In this document: positions 9,984-21,900 of the stretch, piece by piece
How the letters are laid out: the number at the start of each line of letters is the position of its first letter
Position numbering within the stretch: position 1 is the first letter of the stretch
Origin: Rhizaria sp. SCN 62-66
Lineage: Eukaryota > Rhizaria, unplaced
NCBI GenBank assembly: GCA_001724265.1
Contig: MEDY01000313.1
Coordinates: 1 to 36,318 of the forward strand
DNA length: 36,318 nucleotides
Reading direction: 5' to 3'
Notes under the pieces: generated by a model
The model's input: the letters and a program-made list of their open reading frames with translations, nothing else
The model's database searches: none
Told to the model about the DNA's origin: nothing
Program-made: the position numbers and the translations under genes

Positions 9984-12900
9984 ATGCGCGCTCCCGTGCA
10001 TCTTGGCCGCTCCCGCTCGCAGCCGTCGGCGCTGCGACTGGTGATGTATCTGCTGGCAGCGGCCGCAACGGTGGTAGCGATAGCTCCCACCCTTGCTTCG
10101 GCCGCTCCCGCGCCTTACGACGCGAACACTTCACACAAGCAGGGGCCCACCTCGAGTCCCCTTACGACGGTTGAGGCCGTCACGCGGCTATTTCTCCGCA
10201 GCGCTCCGGCCTCTGCGCGTCACAACCGCGACAACAGTGCCGGTGCCGTTAGCGATACCGACAACGACGGATTCTTCCCCCAATCCGTATTTTCCCATTC
10301 AGACGCTTCGATGCACGCCCTGGGCGCCAACATCGAGCTTGGCTTCGAGGCTTTTGGCTCACAGTATGCGTTCAACATGACTCTGATGCCCTCCGTGCTC
10401 GCTGCGGACGCGCTCGTCGTCGACGGCGTCCCGCAGAAGGTGCAGGAAACACCCTCGTATATGTACGTCAATAACAAATATGCATATGTACTTAGCCACG
10501 TAAAGGTGTGACATTGAGTAATAATGTCAAACTCTATTTAATCTTCTTTCCGTAATACTCTTGCTCTTCGTTTTCTTTGCGTCATCGCCTTATTTTTGCT
10601 AATGATTCTCTCTGTGATCACTTGCATTTGTGTTGTCACTCCTGTTCAGGTCTCGTTTCACTGATTCGAACGGCAACACCGGCTTCGCCGTCGCCACGAT
10701 TGACCCCACCACGAACACTGTCTACTCCGGTTTGATCCACGAAAACGGCGAGCTGGTCCACTTCCAGCGCGCCAGCACGCTCGCCGACACGATCGGCAGC
10801 TTTCGGGCGCAAACTCTTACTGAGGCCTCGCTCGCCGCCGCCGGCTCCGGGCTCGCCGTGCACCGCGTGAGCGACATGAAGCTCTTCGGCGACGACGGCG
10901 AGCCGCTGCTCAAGTGCGGCACGCTCACGCCGCCGCAAAGCAACCCCAACGCCCCCGCGTACAGCGCCGACGACGATGTGAGTTCTGACTCTGGTTCCGC
11001 GACGGCGGGCAGTGTCAGCGAGGCCGATGTCGGCGCGGCGGCGATGGCGCTGAAAAATAAGCTGCTTCGCTCGCTCGTGACCGCGGCCGCCAGCGAAAGC
11101 GCCGGTGGTGACAGTGGTGACAACGATGGTAAGATCGACTACCACGTCCCGCACGTACCCTTCGCCTCGACACTGTCGAACTCTGACAGCGACAACGGCG
11201 CCAGCGACGAGAACAGCGGCAACCGCAAGCTCCTGCTGAAGAAGTGGACCAACTGCTTCTCTGGCGGCCCCTACAAGCTCCGGTCTTTGCTCGCGGTCGA
11301 CGTTGGCACTTACGCCGCTCTCGGCAGCACCACATCGGCCGTGTCCACGGCAATGAGCGCTATGTACGCGCTCGTCAACACTGTATACTACCCGCAGCTG
11401 GACCTGTACGTAACGATCGACACGCTTCTGGTGCGGACAACGACGGGCACCGAGGCGTGGAACCATCTGGCCAAGACGACCAGCGGAACCACGTGTCCGT
11501 CGAGCGTGAGCACGCTGCTCGATCAGTTCACGGCGTGGAAGAACGCCAACTACCTGAACGACTTCGGCTTCGCACACCTTATGACGTCGTGCTTCCCCCC
11601 GCCCGGCACGGTCGGACTGGCCTATGTGGGTACCATTGGCTCCAAGAGCTACAGCACCGGGTGGAGCCAGCAGATGGGCGGCACCACGTGGCTCACTTTC
11701 GCCCACGAGGTTGGGCACAACCTCGGTGCGCAGCACACATTCAGCCAGGGACAGGGCACCACGGGTACGTCACTCAGGTTCAAACTGAAGGAACAAGGAA
11801 CAAATATCAATGCCACATCCACAATTTTTTTCAATTGCATGTTTATGACTCTAACTTTTTATTTTTAAACGTTATTTGTCGGTGCACGGTATATCCGCGT
11901 CAAATGTAGGTGGCATCATGGACTACGGCAACGGCCGGCTGCTGGCCACCGACTCCGACAACCCGAACGAGTACGGCTTCCACACGACGTTCAGCAAGAC
12001 CGAGATGTGCACGGCCATTTCGCGCTCTATCTCCGGCACCACCAGCGGCCTCGTATCCCCGCTGACCAAGGCGTGGGTAGCCTTCACGCCGATGTGCGGC
12101 GACGGCATCGTCGACGCCGCGCTTGGCGAGGAGTGCGACCCCGGGACTCCGGGCGTGGCGTCAGCGTGCTGCACCGCGCAGTGCAAGTTCACCACGGGCT
12201 CCACCTGCGACGGCGCCAGCGCGTGCTGCGTCAGCTGCAAGATGCAGCCCGTGGCCACGCCCTGCACGTCCAACGGCGCCACGGGCCGCTGCGGCGCTGG
12301 CGGCGTGTGCACCGCCAGCTCCTGCGGCTACTACTCCAACACTGTCTTCTGTGACATGAGTCCCAGCAACGCGTGCAGCGAGCGGTGCGCCTTTACGGGC
12401 TCCACCACCTGCAACGTGCTCAACTCGAACTTCAACCGTACCAACGGCGATCTCTGCCAGCTCGGCACCGCCACAGGTATGTAAACGCTCCTCTTTTTTT
12501 TGCGTCTTCATCATTGACGTTTTTTGTTTAACTTATTACATGTGCCTCATTACTATCTTTGCCCAATGTATTTTCTTGTTTTTGCTGTCGTTTAGGCGTG
12601 TGTTCGGGCGGCGCGTGCGTCGCGCAGACCTACACTGCGAGCAACGTCACGGAGTGGTCCTCCTGCCAATGCCCCGCCTCCGTCATGACGCGCTCCTTGA
12701 CCTGCCGCAATCAGGTCGGCTCGGTCGTCGCGCAGTCATACTGCGCGTCTGCGACGCCTATTTCGCAGGCGTGCTCGTGCACGACGGCGACGTGGTACGC
12801 GGGCGCGTGGTCCGCATGCACGGGCACGAGCTGCGCCGCGGGCGCGGGCACGCAGACGCGCACAATCGAGTGCCGCGACAGCAACGGCGCCGCCACCACG

Positions 12901-15900
12901 GGCTGCGCTGAGTCCTCGAAGCCCGCGGCCTCGCAGGCCTGCAACCGGCCGTGCACGTACTCGTGGACGTGCCGCGCCGCCGCGTCGACTGCGCTCGGCT
13001 CGGCCGAAGTCTGCGGCGAGAGCAACGCCTTTGCGGCCTGCGGCACCACCTGCGGCACGTCGACGCGCACCCGCGTCGTGACATGCCGCGACGACCTGAA
13101 CCAGGCCGCCACTGACTCGGCCTGCGACGGCACCAAGCCCGGCACCTCGCTCGCTTGCACGGCGACCGACACGTGCGGCTGGCGCTGCTACGCTACGGGC
13201 GGTAGCAGCACCGCGGCCGTGTTGTGCGACAACGACGGTGCGTTTGGTACGTGCTCCGCTACGTGCGGCTCGGGCCAGCAGACGCGCGCCGTGGGCTGCT
13301 TCGGCGACTCGCTGGCGACGACGCTGTCCGACTCGTTCTGCACGCCCAACGCACCCAGCAAGCCCGCGACGACGCGCGCGTGCACCGGCACCGGCTGCGT
13401 CGAGCAGTGGTACTGCGCGGCCACGGGCGCCGACGTGAGCACGCGCCGCCTTTGCTCCGAGGTGCCCGCGTGGTCCACCTGCAGCAGCACCTGCGGCGCG
13501 GGCGTGCAGACGCGCCAGGTCATGTGCATGAACCAGCTCGGCCAGGCGGGCACCTGCGCCGGCGTGGCCGCCCCCGCGAACTCGCAGGCGTGCTCGTCGA
13601 CCGCCGCGTGCGTGTGGCGCTGCAAGCCCACGGGCGCGGCGTCCTCGTTTGAGCCCGCGCTCTGCACGTTGTCCACGACCTTCGCGGCCTGCAACGAGAA
13701 CTGCGGCGCCGGCACACGCACCCGCACCGTCGGCTGCTACGCGCCCGCCGCGCTGACGGTCGCGCTGGACGACGCCATGTGCCCCACGGCGACAGCGGGC
13801 GCGAAGCCCGTGACGTCGACGGCGTGCGAGGGCACGGACTGCGTATATTCGTATTCGTGTGCGGCAACAGGCGCCGCGGCATCGACGGCGACGGACTGCG
13901 TGGCCGACGACCAGTGGTCGGCCTGTGGCACCACGTGCGGCGAGTCGACACAGACGCGACAAGTGCTTTGCAAGAACCAGAAGGGCGAGACGGCCGCGCT
14001 GGCCCGCTGCCAGGACTTCCTTCCCGCGGTCACCACGCCGGCCGCGAGCAAGGCGTGCGTGGCCAAGAGCAGCTGTTTGTGGTCCGCGGCCGCGTGGGGC
14101 GCGTGTTCCGCCACCTGTGGGGCAGGAACCACCACGCGCGCTGTCACCTGCCGGAGCTCCAATCAAGGTACGCAATTAGTTCACATGCAATTTCATCTGA
14201 AACTGTGAACATCCTTCATCTCTCCCATGTAAATGACTGTAGCGACGATGTCTCACGTCGTCGCTACACATGTACATATGTACATGTATCATGAAACTCA
14301 TACTCTAACATCATGGAACGCATCATGAAACTCATACTTTAACTCTTATCGTGCTTAAATGGTTTACGCTTTCTGAACTATAGTTGAAATGGCGGAAGGC
14401 TTCTGCTCTGAAGCCGGCTCTAAGCCCGCCACGTCTTCCTCATGCGAAGGCTCCGGCTGTGTGTACCAGTACTACTGCTACAACATCACTGGCGGCACCG
14501 TCGCGCAGGCCACGCCGTGCAGCACCAACATCGTATGGGGTGCTTGCTCCGCCACTTGCGGCACCGGCACGCGGACCCGCGCCGTCACCGCGGTGTGCCT
14601 CAACCAGAACAAGGTCCAGAGCAGCACGGCCTGCGCCGCGCTGACGCCGCCCGTGCTGTCTGAGTCGTGCCGCGCGACATCGGCCTGCGCCTGGGGCTGC
14701 CAGGCCACCAGCAGCGACGCCGTGGAAGCCTGCACCGCCACCGGGCCCTGGGGCGCGTGCTCCGAGCAGTGCGGCACGGGCGTCAACACGCGCGTTGTCA
14801 CCTGCCGCAACGGTACCGGCGCAACCGTGCTGGATGAAACCCTGTGTGTGGACGGCGCCGGCACGAAGCCCGCGACGAGCGGGTCGTGTCTGCTGCGCCA
14901 GTGCCAGTTCGTGTGGCACTGCTACGCCAACGGCGCCGCCGTGACCTCCGCGGTGCCATGCACGACCGAGAGCTCGTGGAGCGCCTGCGGCACAACGTGC
15001 GGTACGTCCACGCAGTCGCGCCAGACCGTCTGCCTGGACTCTGTCACGCGCGAGCAAGGAACTTGCCAGGTACGTTTGGAACGAAACAGTGCTTGACAAT
15101 TGCCTGAGAAAATCTTGAGATTACTAATGTGTTTTTCGATATGTTATTTTTCAATGGCCCAAACTTACGTGCGTTATATTCATTATTTTCTCACTAATGT
15201 TGATATCATAGGAGACTCGTCCGGCCAGCTCCCGCTCCTGCTCTGCGACGAGCACGTGCCAGTGGGCGTGCCGCACGCCCACCTCCGCGCTCTCCGCCGC
15301 GGGTTCTTGTGACGGTGAGTTCGGCTTCGCGTCCTGCTCCGCGTCCTGCGGCAACGGCACGCGCTCGCGTACCGTCGCCTGCATCAACAGCGCCAAGGAC
15401 GTGCTCGCCAACACCATGTGCCCCGTCGAGACGGCGGGCGCGCGCCCGACCGACAGCATCGCATGCTCCGGTGTCGGGTGCGTCTATGGGTGGAAGTGCG
15501 GTCCGACGGGATCGGCGGCCGCCAACCTGCGCGACTGCGCCCTCGAGACTACCTGGTACGTCGTCAGAACTAGGCTTAGAAGCAACGCACTAATCCCCTA
15601 TTTTAATGTATAACGACATCTCACTTGCTTTATTTATACGTTCACTCAACTATCTCAATATTCTCAATACTTGTGCCATATTGCCCCCTCGCAGGACTGG
15701 CTGCTCCACCTCGTGCGGCAACGCCCTCGAGTCGCGCGTCGTCCAATGCCTGAACCAGAACAACCAGGTCGCCGCCTCGGCCGACCTGTGCACGGGCGCC
15801 AAGCCCGACGCGCAGCGCACGTGTTCCTCCACGGCGACGTGTCAGTGGCAGTGCTACGGCCTCACGGCCGACGTCACCACGCGCAAGGACTGCTCCAACG

Positions 15901-18900
15901 CCTCGACCTGGGGCTCCTGCCCCTCGCGCTGCGGCGTTGCCAGTCAGACGCGCCGCGTCGGCTGCTTCTCGCCCTACAACAACAACGCGCTCTCGGAGAG
16001 CTTCTGCGCGGCCTACACCAAGCCCGCGCAGCTGCAGTCCTGCAACGACTCTGACTGCGCCTTCGAGTGGGTCTGCGCCGCGGCCGGGCTCGACGCGTCT
16101 GTGCCGGGCGTCGGCGTGGCGTGCGCGCAGAACCCCGGCTGGGGCGACTGCGGCACCACGTGCGGCTCGCGGCTGCAGATCCGCTCAGTGGCCTGCATGC
16201 GGCCCAACGGCACGCTGGGCACCGCGACCGACTGCGGCAGCACGACGGGCGACATCGCGACCATGCAGCAGTGCACCGCCAATTCCGGCTGCGGCTGGCG
16301 CTGCTACTCGCCCGACGCCGACGCCGCCGCCACGGCGACCAACACGACGGACTGCGCGAGCGAGGCGACCTGGGGCTCGACGTGCTCTGCGCAGTGCGGG
16401 CCAGGCGTCAGAGAGCGCCGCGTGCAGTGCGTCTCGGGCGCCGACGACTCCGTGGTCGACGAGGCGCTCTGTCTGGCCGCGCCTGAGGTCCACGGTGCCA
16501 AGCCCGCCGCGGCGCGCGCGTGCTCGGGTACAACGTGTACGTACCGCTGGTTCTGCTATGCGCCCGACGCGGACCCCTCGACGGCGGAGCAATGCGCGGC
16601 TGACAACGCGTGGGGCGGCTGTGCGACGTCGTGCGGCGAGAGCAATCGCTACCGGACGGCCGTGTGCCGCGACCAGGACGGGCAGGACGCGCTGGGGATG
16701 TGTCTCGAGGCCGAGCCCGAGACGGTGCAGCCCTGCTCGTCGACCGAGACCTGCCGCTGGGGCTGCTCGCCCCATTCTAATGAGTTCGCCGACTGCTCGC
16801 TGTCCGAGACGTGGGAGCCCTGCTCCGCGTCGTGCGGCCTCGGCACGCGCGACCGCACGGTACAGTGCCGCACCGGCTTCGGGGAGGGCTCGCTGGCGCT
16901 CAATGACACCTTCTGCGCGGCCGCGACCGCTGGCGCGAAGCCCGACGCCGCGAGCTCGTGCATCGACACGCCGTGCCCGGCCTCATGGTTCTGCGCGCTT
17001 GAGGGCACGGAGCCGTGGGCCGCCGAGCTGTGCTCCGTGGCGACCAGCTCGTGGCCCGCGTGCACGGCCACGTGCGGCACCGCGACGCTGCGCCGCCAGG
17101 TCCTCTGTCTCGACGTCGACACGCGCGCCGTCCGCGACGACTGCGCCGAGGCCAAGCCGGCCGACGAGATGACGTGTTCATCTTCGGCGGCGTGCGCCTG
17201 GCAGTGCTTCCCCGGCAACAACACCGCCGCAGCCGCCGTGGCGTGCAACGAGAACGCGTGGACCTCGTGCTCCGCGCAGTGCGGGCCCGGCGTCCGCACG
17301 CGCGCGGTCCGCTGCTCCGGCCTCACGGGCGCCGCCGCGGGCACCGCGCTCGTCGACGACAGCTTCTGCCTCCCGCAGTCCCAGTCCGGCGGCGCCGGCA
17401 CCGGCAGCGCGCGCCCCAGCGACAGCGACGTGTGCGAGGGCAACGCCTGCTCTTACGCCTTCTACTGCCACGCGCCCAGCGAGACCTTCGCAGTCGCGCA
17501 CATCGCGAGCTACACTTGCGGCGCCGACGACAACTGGTCCGCGTGCGGCACCACGTGTGGCGCGGGCACACAGACGCGCGTGACGACGTGCCGCGACCAG
17601 CTGGGCCGCGAAGACGCCTCGCGCTGCACCGATCTCCCCACGACGTCACGCGCCTGCACCGGCACCAGCTCTTGCGGCTGGCTCTGCCGCGGCTCGACCG
17701 CGCTCGCGACCGACGCGCCGCTCGCCTGCTCGAGCGGCAACTCGTGGGGCGCGTGCTCCCGCGCCTGCGGCCTGGGCGTCAAGAGCCGCGCCGTGTTCTG
17801 CGGCGACGTGGCGAACCCGCAGTCGACGGCGACGATCGCCGCGGCGCTGTGCGGCGCAGCGGCGTAGCCCGAGAGTGAGCGCGACTGCTACGAGGAGGCG
17901 TGTGCGACGACGTGGCACTGCGCGGCCACGCAGGCGCAGACGCCGTCGCCGTGCACGTCCGCGGTGACGGCCGAGGCGGACTCGACGTGGGCGGCGTGCA
18001 GCACCCAGTGCGGCGACGGTGTGCGCGCGCGCTACGTGACGTGCCGCAGCACGGCCTCGCGCACGCTGCGCGACGAAACCGAGTGCGCGGGTGAGTTCAA
18101 GCCCTTGGCGCAGCGCAACTGCAGCGAGAGCTCCTCGTGCGCCTGGGAGTGCAGTGCCAACGGCACCGTGACGGTCACGAACCCCGCGGTGCGCTGCACG
18201 GCGGGCAGCGAACTCGCGCTCGCCGAGACCAGCACGTGGCCGGCCTGCCCCGTCGACTGCGGCTCCGCAGTCGCCACGCGCGTCGTCGGCTGTGTCAACA
18301 GCTACCTCGCCGCCTCGGCGGCCGGCCGCACGGTCGATGACAAGTTCTGCAACGCTAACTTCTACGTCGGCCAGAAGCCTGCCGTGAACCTGCCCTGCAG
18401 TGGCTCCAAGTGCGTGTACCAGTGGTACTGCTCCGAGCCCGGCAGCACTGTCAAGAAGCCCTGTTCCGAGGCGCCCAGCTGGGGCCCCTGTGGCACCACG
18501 TGCGGCGAGTCGACGCAGCGCCGCACCGTGCAGTGTCTGGACCAGACCGGCGGCGCGGGCGCGTGCGTCACGGCTGCGCCCGCGGACTCGCAGACGTGCC
18601 AGGCGACCGAGACGTGCCGTTGGCAGTGCCGCGCGCCGCTGGCCGCGAACGAAACCGGCATGACGGACGCGCAGCTGGCGCCTACCTTCTCGGCTTGCAG
18701 CGACGCTGAGGACTCAGCCGCGTGGTCAGGCTGCTCCGCTACGTGCGGCGCCGGTGTGCGCACGCGCGAGGTCGTCTGCCACACCGCCGACTACAGCAAC
18801 AGCTCCGGCTCCGGCAGCAACAGCTCGGCGACCGTGAGCAATGCGGCCGTGCTCAGCGACGCTTTCTGTCCCGCCACGGGCCCCGCGGGTGCGAAGCCGG

Positions 18901-21900
18901 CTGTGCAGGGCCCCTGCACGACGTCCAAGTGTTCGCACTCGTGGTTCTGCTCCGCCAATGCGACGAGCGCGGAGCGCTGGTGCCCCGAGGCCGAGGACTC
19001 CGCCGAGCACTGGTCCGCCTGCTCTGCGGGCTGCGGCACGGGCACGCAGACGCGCCGCGCCGTGTGCCGTGACCTGGCCACGGGCTCGGAGTCGACGCTC
19101 TGCACCGAGGCGCAGCCGGCGCTGTCGCGCGCGTGCTCGTCCTCGCGCGCCTGCGCGTGGCTGTGCAACCCGCTCGCGGGCAGCGCTTTTGCGGGCGCTG
19201 CGGCCGTGTCGTGCGATGATGGCGGCGCCGGCGGGTCCTGGGGTACGTGCTCCGCCGTCTGCGGCCCCGGCTCGCAGACGCGCGCCAAGGGCTGCTTCAG
19301 TCTCGACACGGGCGTCGCCGTCTCTGTCGCCGCCGAGCTCTGCGCCGGCGCCGTGGCGCCCGCGACGGAGCAGCAGTGCCAGGCCAAGGCATGCACCTTC
19401 AGCTGGCACTGCTATGGCGACACGAGCGCCGTCTCCGACGCCAAGCCGTGCGCGCAGCAGCCCTCCTGGGGCGTGTGTGGCTCCACCTGCGGGCTCTCGA
19501 AGCAGCACCGCAACATCGTCTGCCTCAACGACGACACCAAGGCGCTCGCCGCTGACGCCGTCGCGTGCGGCCCCGCGGCCTCGGCGCCGCCGCTGGAGCA
19601 GGAGTGCTACGGCTCCTCGACGTGCCGCTGGATGTGCCGCTCGCCGTCGCAACCCGCGACCGCAGCCGGCGAGTGCGTCGACACGGTGACCGCGTGGGGC
19701 TCTTGCGGCGCCACGTGCGGCGCGGGCGTCAAGACCCGCATCGTCGAGTGCCGGCCAGGTGCCGCGGGCGCCGCGGTGGGCGGCACAGCCGAGTCTGACA
19801 TGCTCTGTCCGCAGACCACTGCCGGCACCAAGCCGGCGACGACGACGCCGTGCCGCGCCGCCACGTGCCAGAATTCCTGGTTCTGCTATACCGAGGACGT
19901 CGCCAGCGCGACGCTGTGCGACACGGCGCCCAACTGGGGCGTGTGCAGCAACTCATGTGGCATCGGCTCCCGCAGCCGCAAGGCCGTCTGCCTCGACATC
20001 ACCACGCGCAAAGTACGTGTATCACTATATCCCTGAATTTTCTAAATCTGACATCTCGCAAATGATTTTCACACCCATAATTCCATATTTAACATCACTT
20101 ACTTTATCTCGCTTGGTGTAAAAAAAAAAATTGTTTTTCCTTGCACTTTAGGCGTCTACGACTTGCCCCGAGGCGCAGCCTGACCTGGAGAGCTTGTGCC
20201 AGGGCCGCAGCGGCTGCGGCTGGCGCTGCTATACGTCGACCAACACGACCCGCCGCACGTGCGATGCGACGTCCTTCGGCCTCTGCGGCGCGGCCTCTTG
20301 CGGGCTCGGCATGCAGTACCGCGAGGTGCGCTGCTTCCCGCCCGCCGCCAACGCCACCGCCGTGCCGGACTCGTACTGCACGGCGGACGCCGCGGCGGGC
20401 GCGCGCCCGGCATCGTCGCGCTCTTGCGTCAACACCGACAACTGCTCCTTCTCCTGGCAGTGCCGCAAGCCGGGCGCCACGGAGTGGGCGGCGTGCTCCA
20501 GCGGTGACGCGCAGTTCTCGGCCTGCCCCGCGGGCTGCGGCGAGACGGCCGCAACGCGTGAAGTGCGCTGCGTGAACCCCAGCAATGTCGAGGTCGATGA
20601 GTCCGCGTGCGTGACCTCGAAGCCGCTCACCACGCGCGCGTGCTCCGCCACAAGCACCTGCACCTACGGCTGGCGCTGCTTGACGTCCGCGGCCACCGCG
20701 CTCGAGGCGCCCGCCGTATGCTCGACCGGATCGAGCACGGTCGGCTGGTCCGCCTGCGACACTTCGTGCGGACCGGGCGCTAGCACGCGCAACGTCGTCT
20801 GCCTCAACCTCAACCTGGGCGTGCCCGTCGACTCTTCCCTCTGCGTCACTGCTACCGGCGCTGCGCCCGAGTCGTCGCGCGCGTGCACGGGCACGGGCTC
20901 CTGTCTGTGGCGCGCGGGCACATGGTCCACGTGCTCGCCGCAGTGCCGCGCGCTTTCCACCTCGCCCAACGGCGCCCGCGCCCGCGTAGTGTCGTGCACG
21001 GGCGTGCTCAGCAACGGCACCGCCGTCGCCGTCGCGTCCTCGCTCTGCTCCAGCTCCTCCGCGCCCGTCTCGAGCGAGACGTGTGCCGACACGCCGCTGT
21101 GCAGCGCCGCCAACAAGCCCTTCTGGGTCACTGGCGCGGCCGCCACTGCGTGCGTGGCCGAGTGCGGCACGGGCTACCAGACGCGCAGCGTGGCTTGCCA
21201 ACTCGACGGCGCCATCGTTTCCGACGGGCTCTGCATCGCGAGCACGCGCCCCGCCGCCATCGTCGCCTGCAACGCCACCACCGCGGCGTGCCCGCAGGCC
21301 TCTACGTCAGTCGAGTCGTCGCAGTGCGTTGACCGCGAAGTCACGGTCACGCTGCCGATTCCCACCACGAATGGCTCCGCGTCCACCGCGAGCGAGACCA
21401 AGACCATCACCACCGGGGTCTGCGTCTGCGCCAACGGCTTCACGGGCGCCACGTGCACGGCCCCGCCCTCGACGGTGTCGGCCGTGTCGTACTCGCCCAG
21501 CGGCGCCGTCTACCGCGGCACCACGCTCTTCATTTCCTGGACCTACACGCCCTCTGCAGCCGCGCTCGCGGCGGACGAGACCGAGTATGTGACGATCATG
21601 TACGAGCGCTCGGGCATGGGTGAGAAGTTCCCCGTGCCCATTGCCACAGTCGCCGCCGCGGACGGCACTTACAGCTGGCTGACACCCCTGGACCTGCCCA
21701 CGGCCACGGCGGCGCAGATCTCGGTGCACGTTGCCACGGGCATCCGCGCGCGCTCGCTCGCCTTCGCCGTGCCCTCGGTCTGCTCCGTCGGCGCCTACTG
21801 CAACGGCAACGGCCAGTGCAAAGAGGACTTGGACTCCGGCACGGCCACCTGCGCCTGTGAGTCGGGCTTCACCGGCACGCGCTGCGACGTCGGCGCCTGC

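Larger units (their letters stand above)
12650..21300 (+). repeat. Array of about 36 thrombospondin type-1-like modules in A/B alternation
   Basis: Each module has a core W-x-x-C-(S/G)-x-x-C-G-x-(G/S)-x-x-(T/S)-R-x-V-x-C, the TSP1 signature, then a Cys, an (A)KP motif, two more Cys and a W-x-C that leads into the next module. From about the third module two types alternate. Type A usually has CGTTCG and continues into a CxDQ/CLNQ-like segment with a short loop. Type B usually has CSAxCGxG, often continues GCF, and has a longer loop ending D-x-x-F-C before the KP motif. The alternation runs through exons 4 to 8, and splice sites cut inside modules. The first and last two modules are degenerate. 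By analogy with TSP1 domains, roles in carbohydrate or matrix binding are likely; this is inferred. Confidence 0.85.

Noticed and set aside
12736-14175. Long minus-strand open frame opposite the thrombospondin-like array
   Set aside because: It is the antisense of Cys-rich, high-GC modules; Arg/Gly/Ala composition without motifs, and the plus strand carries clear TSP1 signatures.
17820-17870. A small intron ending at the TAG (GCGTAG as acceptor) that would remove the in-frame stop
   Set aside because: There is no pyrimidine tract or good donor nearby, and removing sequence here would break the spacing of the module, which is normal apart from the stop codon.
12650-21300. Regular repeats considered as a CRISPR array or satellite DNA
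   Set aside because: The period is that of protein modules, conservation is at amino-acid level (Cys, Trp, Arg, Gly) with much nucleotide divergence, and introns interrupt it.
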